From Pohlia nutans (taxonomy: Eukaryota > Streptophyta > Bryopsida > Bryales > Mniaceae), in NCBI GenBank assembly GCA_022496805.1, contig CM040091.1:9910336-9974335 (forward strand): 64,000 nt of DNA, in the 5' to 3' direction. The notes beneath the pieces were generated by a model that saw only the letters and a program-made list of their open reading frames with translations, was not told where the DNA came from and searched no databases. Shown here in pieces: positions 57,386-64,000 of the stretch. How positions within the stretch are numbered: position 1 is the stretch's first letter; the number at the start of each line of letters is the position of its first letter. The position numbers and the translations under genes are program-made.

Positions 57386-60300
57386 ATGGATCGGAAGAAG
57401 CACGAGCCGCACCAGGGTGCAACGAGTCGAGAGAAGAAGCTGCTCGTGGATGTGAGTGAACAGTTTCCTTTTGCGGCAATTGAATCGTGCCTTAGAAAAT
57501 CCGTTTGTGGTTGATTTCCGGGTTTTCTGGATCGATCCAAGGGTTTTGAATTTCGGTGTGTGTTTGGTTGAACCGGAATTGGCTACTGTACATGACGGCA
57601 ATGTCGATGTGAGAGTTGTGGTTGCAGGAGAGTGCTTGTTTTTAGGTCTAGATTTGATGTGGAGGGCTTGGGGTTTCTTGTGATTAGGCTTTTGTTACTG
57701 AGCGTGTAAGTGTTGATGGCAATTAGGAGTTCTCGGAGGCTGAGAATGTAGTACGAGCTGCAGCTGCGAAGGTGGACCCTATAATGGAGTTTCCTTCGTT
57801 TCGTACCTACAATCGGAACGGTGAGTTTTGTAAATGTTAGTCTATGTATACTGGTAGTGTTTCTTCAGTTTTTTTTTGATTACAAGAGCCAAATTTCTTG
57901 AGATCAATTTTTTCAATCACTATGTATGAATTTCTTATGGAAGTGCGAGGTTGTAGACCACTATTGAAGTGATACTAGACAACCTCATTTCCATTCAAGG
58001 ATCAGACATTTAACCTTACATCCGACTTGTTAATCGAAGTCCAATCAAGTGTATTGGAAGAGATGAGTTGCTGTCGGTAACAGAGGTTTTGCTTAATATC
58101 CGACTTGATAATTGAAGTCTAACCAAGTGTATTAGGAGAGATGAGTTGCTGTCGGTAACAGAGGTCGGTATAAGAGACGGGATCAGGTTTTAGTATTTTC
58201 TACCTTATGCTTCTGTGTTCTGGTGACCATAATTAATGGATTTTCGTGGTGATTGATTCAGGTCTGAATTTGACGTTGGAAGCTGGCTCGGGTGACGCTT
58301 TAACTGCCTCTGTGCAACAACATATGCAAAATCTTCTAATGGTCAGGCATCGTATCCACCACTTGAAAGGCAACGTGGTTTGTATTGAAGTGCTTGCTTC
58401 CTTCCTGAGTCGATCGGACTATGTCACATGGTTCTCATGGCAGTTGCCTTTGTGCAGAGCAGATGAATATGGAAGTATTATTTGGGCCCCATGAATGGCC
58501 GGCTGAAGAGAATATGAAGCGTTGGGAAATGGTATCCACTGAGGCACGCTATATTTTTGTCAGAAATAGCTCTGCCGCCGGTGAAGGTAACAGTTCAGCC
58601 TCTCGGGCAAGTGAAGGTGGTCCAATGGTGGCTTTTGTTCATTTCAGATTCGGCCTGGAACATGAGGTTCCAGTCCTGTATATATATGAGACGCAATTGG
58701 AAAAATCAGTGCAAAGTAAAGGACTCGGCAAGTATTTGATGCAGTTTCTCGAATTGATTGCTCGGAAGGTGCCCTTCTTTACCAAATTGAGGTTTTTTGC
58801 ATTCATAGCACAGCTTGTCTTGCATCTATGTATATTCTAAAGGCTCATGTTGTGTATGCTTTTGTTCTGGACTGTGTACTTTTTTATTATTATTTCTGGG
58901 CACGTAATGCATGTTTGGAGACCCGATTGGATTACTTCAAGTATCTCTGACATTACCTTTTTGTGTTGCAGAACAATATGAAAGCAGTGCTCTTGGCTGT
59001 CCATAAAAGAAACACAAGGGCACTAGCGTTTTACACTGGCCGCTTAGGGTAAAAACTTGAACGTCCAAAAGTGAATTTCGTTGTTCAACGCATCGTGCTT
59101 GGTGTATGAACTACTAGACCACGTCGTAGAATGATAATCGAGCTTGGGATGTTACATATTCTTCGCTTGAGCCTCCAATTATTAGTTCCATAGATTTTGA
59201 GTAGGGCATGATTCCCACTTAAATCTTATTCTAGTTTTCAAAGTTGCTCTTCGTATGTGTGCTTAACACCATCCTTTCTCGTCTTGGGCTTCTCTTACGA
59301 TGCATTCTCTGTTGTAGGTACACTGTTGCAACTAGATCTCGGTCAACATGGGAAAACTCACAGGCAAGTGTATACATCTAAATTGCGCACAATGACTTAA
59401 TCGGGACTGATACCCAATTTAGTTAACTTAATGGGGTGGTTGAGTTCTAAAAGTCTTTGTCTTATGGGATTATTTTCTCGCTTCTTCAGACAGGTACAGA
59501 GATGACGTACGAGATTCTATGCAAGAGTTTTGATGCGGAGGATAGAGCTGTGGTGGAAGAGCGGCAGGGGGATATGGACTGTGAGTCACGTCATGACTAC
59601 GACAAGGAAAGTGCAGGGGATGCCAGTTGCCAGACTGTTGAGGCAGAGAATCAAGTGTTGGAGGACCGTCGTCCAGATATGGAATGCGAGTCACGTATTG
59701 GGAACGTGCCAGAAGCTGCACATGAAATGAAGTATACACAGTACAATGTGAGGGGGGACAAGTTTGAAGTCTATGATAAGTATGTTATGATTGGTCCCAT
59801 TGGGCATGGAGCGTATGGCGATGTGTGTGCTTTCACGAATAGGGAGACAGGAGAGAAGGTTGCCATAAAGAAGATCGGCAATGCATTTCAGAACAACACA
59901 ACAGCAAGGCGCACGCTTCGCGAAATTTTGTTGCTCCGGCACACTGAGCATGACAACATCATCCCCATCCGGGACATTATCGTGCCAGCTAATATAGAAG
60001 ATTTCCATGATGCGTACATTGCAAATGAGCTCATGGACACAGACCTTCACCAAATAGTGAGGTCCACTAAACTCGACGAATACCACTGCCAGTTCCTGCT
60101 TTACCAACTCTTGCGGGGCTTGAAGTATATCCATTCTGCCAATATATTGCACCGTGACCTGAAGCCTAGTAATCTGCTCATCAACTGCAATGACTGTCTC
60201 CTCAAGATCTGTGATTTTGGCTTGGCTCGAACCTCTGCGGAGGACGATTTCCTCACGGAGTATGTTGTGACGCGACCGTACCGAGCTCCGGAGCTCCTGC

Positions 60301-60794
60301 TTGGGAGCCGAATGTACACAGCAGCTGTGGATATGTGGTCAGTGGGTTGCATTTTCATGGAAATGCTCACGGGGCAACCTTTGTTTCCTATCCGGTCGCG
60401 GCAGGAACACCCTGTGAACCACTTGAAACTCATTACAGAGCTTCTAGGAACTCCGGATGCGTCAGACCTTTCGTTCCTGCAGAACCCTGATGCGCGGCAA
60501 AGGATACAGATGGCGTTGCTAGGTCAGGAAAGGAAGCCTTTGGTTTCGAGGTTTCCACAGACCACAGCAATAGCGTGTGATTTAGCTGAAAAGATGCTGC
60601 GGTTCAACCCATCCAACAGGATAACTGCCGAGGAGGCTTTGGCTCATCCGTATCTATCAGCGCTCCATGATTTAAGTGATGAGCCAACCTGTCATCTTAT
60701 GTTTGACTTCGATGCCTATCTACCCAGTCTTACTGTCGATCATGTGAAACATCTCATCTGGAGGGAGGCTGCACTTATCAACAACGCCCAGTAA
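57386..60794 (+). CDS. NAA40: NAA40 (NatD) N-terminal acetyltransferase fused in frame to a TEY-type MAP kinase
   Basis: Seven exons: 57386-57451, 57727-57820, 58262-58341, 58463-58768, 58972-59048, 59318-59363, 59490-60794; 657 residues. Residues 1 to about 245 are a NatD-type GNAT enzyme, which acetylates the N-terminus of histones H4 and H2A. Evidence: [33 protein letters not shown], the acetyl-CoA loop QSKGLG (164-169), [19 protein letters not shown] and the family C-terminus [11 protein letters not shown]. There is then no stop. An acidic linker with a duplicated GDMDCESR / PDMECESR block leads into a MAP kinase (about 315-620): [24 protein letters not shown] (H444), CDFGLAR (D465), TEY (479-481) and a [12 protein letters not shown] docking motif. 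The kinase lies in one exon, unlike multi-exon plant MAPKs. Intron 6 is GC-AG (CAG-GCAAGT). The exon 4 start at 58463 is the least certain junction. The alternative is two genes, the kinase starting at an internal ATG. Confidence 0.85.
59364..59489 (+). other. GC-AG intron joining NAA40 exons to the kinase-bearing exon
   Basis: The donor is CAG|GCAAGT, the strong consensus that compensates a GC donor; the acceptor is TTCTTCAG|ACAGG. No GT donor nearby keeps the frame. It is 126 bp long. This junction determines whether NAA40 continues into the kinase. Confidence 0.7.
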
Positions 60795-62004
60795 ATTGCA
60801 CAGAGAGCTTCTGCTCAGCTGCTGCTGCACTCCCAAGGGAAAGCCATCTGCTGAAGGTCAGTATTTGCTTGATGTTCATTCTTCATGCCATTTGAACGAA
60901 CCCTGCCTTGCACTTCTTTACGTTATTTTCATACAAAGCTCAGCGCTTTTACATCTGCTCTGGAGAAGAAGTCTGTACGATGTGAATATTGAAGATGTGA
61001 AGGATGTGTAGATTTCTTCTCCAAATCATTGAGACCTCTCATCTACACGTCTTTCATGTTTTCAACTCTCATGTCGTGCCTCGATATCCGTGAGGAAGGA
61101 AGAGGGGTTGTACTAGATTAGAATTTAGGCCTGAGACGAATCTCTCACATTAATCTTCTTGTTTTGGTTTGTGTTCAGGACTTATATGCTGTTCATTTTG
61201 GATGAGTGTACGGGAAAGATCTTCTGCTTGCAAGCGGATCGCCGATTTGTAACTATATGTATGTCTCAAGAATCAAAAGGGCATTCATAGCATGTCCATC
61301 TATCCATCCTTTTCGGTGTAGCATAGTTAGGGTTGGGATCCACAGTGGCTTGGCATGTCATGATAATACTTACAGCAATTTTAGACAGCAATCTGCATAT
61401 GTTCCCAGTTCCTAAGCGTAGGAGTATGCAGGGTAAATACTTGTCAGTAATAGATTCTCATTACTTTAACACAACAGTAGGTCTTGTTCAACTTGAACAA
61501 TTCTTTCATCAATTTATTATCATGGTCGATAACTGCCGTCTCTCATCATGGTTAAATTACTCTGCCGGTCTCTGCAATTGCTGTGTAGCAGCATGATAGT
61601 CGGTATCATAAATTCTCCTATGTGGAATTAAACTGCTCTTCTCAAGACCCAATTATAATTCTCCTGAAAGCTTCTTTTCTAGAAAAAGTGGCAATGAGGC
61701 TCCGCGTATGTAGGAATTTTATGTAATGTACTGTACTGTACAGTACAATGATCTCTTCATTTTTTGTTGGACTTGTGGGAGAAAGGCTGGCAAGTCTTTA
61801 GGCTGTTCATTATTCGTCAGCGTTGGTGAATGACATGAGTGAACGAGATTAGTGTGACCAAAGGGACCTGCATGCTGTGACTTGAACGATATCCAAAACT
61901 TTGCCAATTTGTGAAGGGGAGACAAAAAGTTTTAAGTAGTTTTACAAAAATAACAAAAAATATTCGTTAGTGACTTATTGGCCATGATACATACCGAGGA
62001 ATAA
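60795..62004. other. 3' UTR and flank of the NAA40-MAPK gene
   Basis: No exon was recognised. Small open frames here lack motifs or splice context. A short palindrome TACTGTACTGTACAGTA lies near 61732-61748. Confidence 0.5.
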
Positions 62005-62250
62005 GGTAGGAGGCTCTAAAGTAGGAGCACCTAATTTCGACATAGTACCTAATGTCGATAATTTCTACACATGGCTTTCATTTTAGAACACAAATCTAAA
62101 TATGTCATAGAGCCTTTATTGTTTGTTGACCAAATCGATAAGCCATCTATGGTCTACCTAGATGTGCATTCTAAAATGAAAGCTATGTGTAGAAATTATC
62201 GGCTTTGGGTACTATGTCGGAATTGGGTGCTCCTATCTTAAACCTGCCCC
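62005..62250. mobile_element. Foldback MITE with long inverted ends, superfamily unknown
   Basis: The left arm AAGTAGGAGCACCTAATTTC through CATTTTAGAA (62019-62090) is inverted at 62168-62240 (TTCTAAAATGAAAG through GGGTGCTCCTATCTT). Arms are about 70 bp with few mismatches. It abuts the next piggyBac-type element. Confidence 0.75.
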
Positions 62251-62251
62251 T

Positions 62252-62581
62252 TTAACCCCTAAACGTCCCAGCATCCAGAAATTGGACAACGAACAGATTC
62301 AAAGCCTTGAAAATTTCTCATACAAATTTGGATGAATTTCATCCAAGTCACCTTTGTAAGCCTACTAAATTCTCTACCAATTACAATAAATCTCTTGTGA
62401 TGGGGAGTTGTTGATAATATTGGAGAGGCCTTCAACTACAAGTATGTCAAATTTGTTGGATAGATTTCATGCTTGCAATGGTCCTCTCATGTACACCTCA
62501 TGTACATTTGAGCCATGCTAATATCTATTTTTGAGGCTAGAATCTACTTCTGTTCAAGGGATTGGTACGTTTAGGGATTAA
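62252..62581. mobile_element. piggyBac-type MITE, family A copy 4
   Basis: Starts TTAACCCCTAAACGTCCCAG and ends GGTACGTTTAGGGATTAA; 330 bp, with TTAA on both sides. Same orientation as 7922-8254. Confidence 0.85.
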
Positions 62582-62941
62582 GGATTGTGGCATTATAAGG
62601 ACACAGGGAGAACTGAGCATGATTTTTCACTGGAAAAGAGAAATTGAAGCAAAGACCAACATACTTTGAATCAAAAAAATTGGATGTTCCTAAAATTAGT
62701 TATGAATTTTTGAAGTTGAAATGACATGGGTTCTAAAGTGGTGCTCTTCACCATGGTTACATTCAAAATTTCAAAATGTTTGTCCTTGGTAGAGTGCGGG
62801 TTTAGAATCGTGGTGGGTTTAGAGCCCTCTACCTTATTCTTTGGCATTTGCGAGAATTCACTCTTCTCTATTGCAAATGGCAATGAAAATAAAATTCAAA
62901 AGTCATTTGCTAAGGTCGGTGCACATATAGTTATCACCTAT

Positions 62942-63397
62942 TTAACCCTTAAACCCTTAAAGGTCACAAGGTGTCCCTTGAATTGACAATTTGAGAAAAA
63001 CCATTACAAAGTATTGTTTGGAGGAATATTTTGGAATTGACATACAAATGAAAGTTGTGGATTTTGAATTTTAGATTCCATTCATATATCTCGGCTTAGA
63101 GTAAAAATTAAAAATTCCTTTTAATTTTGTTTACAACAAAAACATTAGTAATTTTTGAGTAAAAAATGTTGAACATTGCATACATGTGGTGTTTACTATA
63201 GCATAATGTGGCGTTTATTGTAGCATAACGTGTCTTATAGGGTCCTTTTTTTTGTCGGCCTCATTAGAACTACAAGACATGTTGTAAAAAGTTTAGAATT
63301 TTTTCTCTTGCGGAGGACGGTGAAAGAATTTCCTGTACAAATGTGGTAGTGAAAAACAATAGAGTACATTGAGGTTGTTGCATGCACTAGGAGTTAA
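62942..63397. mobile_element. Possible piggyBac-type element with weak ends
   Basis: Begins TTAACCCTTAAACCCTTAAA and ends TGCACTAGGAGTTAA; only the outermost bases are inverted. The interior resembles dispersed family F in part (AGTTGTGGATTTTGAATTTTAGATTC). Confidence 0.35.
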
Positions 63398-64000
63398 CTT
63401 CTATGAAATCTCTAGGTTTTGAGCCCACCGGCGAAGCGCGGCAGCAGTGGGAAATTTCGAGGCATCTTGTTGCAAACACGAGATGTTCGCATCTATGGTT
63501 GACGAACAGCCTTGATGGGTGCTTGTTGTGCTAGTTGATTCTTTTGTCGTTCATTAGTGTGTGGCTCCATTGGGCTGGCCGCTGCCCGGCACCCGAGTCC
63601 CGCGAGCAGCTTCAGTCCGCTGCCTTCACTCGTGTTTATTTTGTCCGGTCTTGAGTCTCACCCTAAGTCAATTCTAGTTGGGGTGGTGTTGTATTTCGTT
63701 TCCCCTTGCAATGAAACTTGTTCTACTTTGAAATTAGAGGCCATAGTAGCTGCCAGCTCAACTATTCTATATGGCCAGACCTTCAACCTTTCAAAGCATG
63801 GTGCCCAAAGCTCATACTGACACCAAGCTAGTGCCAATATGGGGCTTGGATGCCATTCTTTAACAATATTATTTTGTACCCAAATATCACCCTTTTTATT
63901 ATAACAATCTCTTTTTAAGATAAACCTGAATTAAGAGCTTGTTTGTTTAACCGTGAATGTCCACAGCCCTCTCCAGATTTGAAGAATTGCAAAGATGCAT
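63398..64000. other. Unassigned right edge of the window
   Basis: A GC-richer stretch at 63420-63660 has no recognisable coding frame. The last 35 bases (CTCCAGATTTGAAGAATTGC and onward) match the start of a family F repeat that continues out of the window. Confidence 0.4.

Overview
The window looks like nuclear DNA of a land plant, most likely a non-seed lineage (bryophyte, lycophyte or fern); I cannot name the species. GC-richer exons sit in AT-rich, repeat-filled DNA. The genes carry normal plant GT-AG introns and include a plastid-type enoyl-ACP reductase with a transit-peptide-like N-terminus, a plant-type UCP3 mitochondrial carrier, a canonical plant tRNA-Phe(GAA) and a Ty1/copia element. 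A piggyBac transposase, which to my knowledge is uncommon in seed plants, is also present.

Layout: (1) 1-5 kb: a minus-strand first exon of an unrecognised gene (1011-1361) behind a 133-bp tandem repeat, then repeats. (2) 5.3-7.7 kb: a 162-bp tandem array broken by a CACTA-type MITE leads into a two-exon UCP3-like carrier gene. (3) 7.7-16 kb: two copies of a segment flank a truncated, multiply frameshifted pseudogene of isoprenylcysteine methylesterase (ICME). (4) 19.8-23.2 kb: 12-exon enoyl-ACP reductase. (5) 26.9-31.9 kb: six-exon alpha/beta-hydrolase with CACTA MITEs in its fifth intron. (6) 32.9 kb: tRNA-Phe, then 6 kb of repeats including a long hairpin. (7) 38.9-42.3 kb, minus strand: eight-exon RNase H2 catalytic subunit. 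(8) 42.9-45 kb: Stowaway-like and piggyBac-type MITEs. (9) 46.5-54.8 kb: a piggyBac transposase gene split by a complete copia retrotransposon with 258-bp LTRs and a CAGCC target duplication. (10) 57.4-60.8 kb: N-terminal acetyltransferase NAA40 exons that splice in frame into a long last exon carrying a complete TEY-type MAP kinase. (11) 60.8-64 kb: 3' flank and repeats.

Two themes stand out. First, about nineteen non-autonomous elements, from 0.1 to 1 kb and in at least five sequence families, share ends of the form TTAA-CCCCTAA. This is what piggyBac-type transposition gives (TTAA target, ends starting CCC). One element has a matching empty site inside this window, and a piggyBac transposase ORF with its catalytic aspartates sits in the same window. 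Second, the NAA40-MAP kinase reading frame looks like a new chimeric gene joining a histone-tail acetyltransferase domain to a signalling kinase.

The genes are unrelated housekeeping loci (mitochondrial transport, plastid fatty-acid synthesis, ribonucleotide removal, lipid or ester hydrolysis, N-terminal acetylation) and do not form a pathway. The shared context is transposon-driven remodelling: MITEs in introns and promoters, minisatellites at 5' ends, pseudogenisation and gene fusion.
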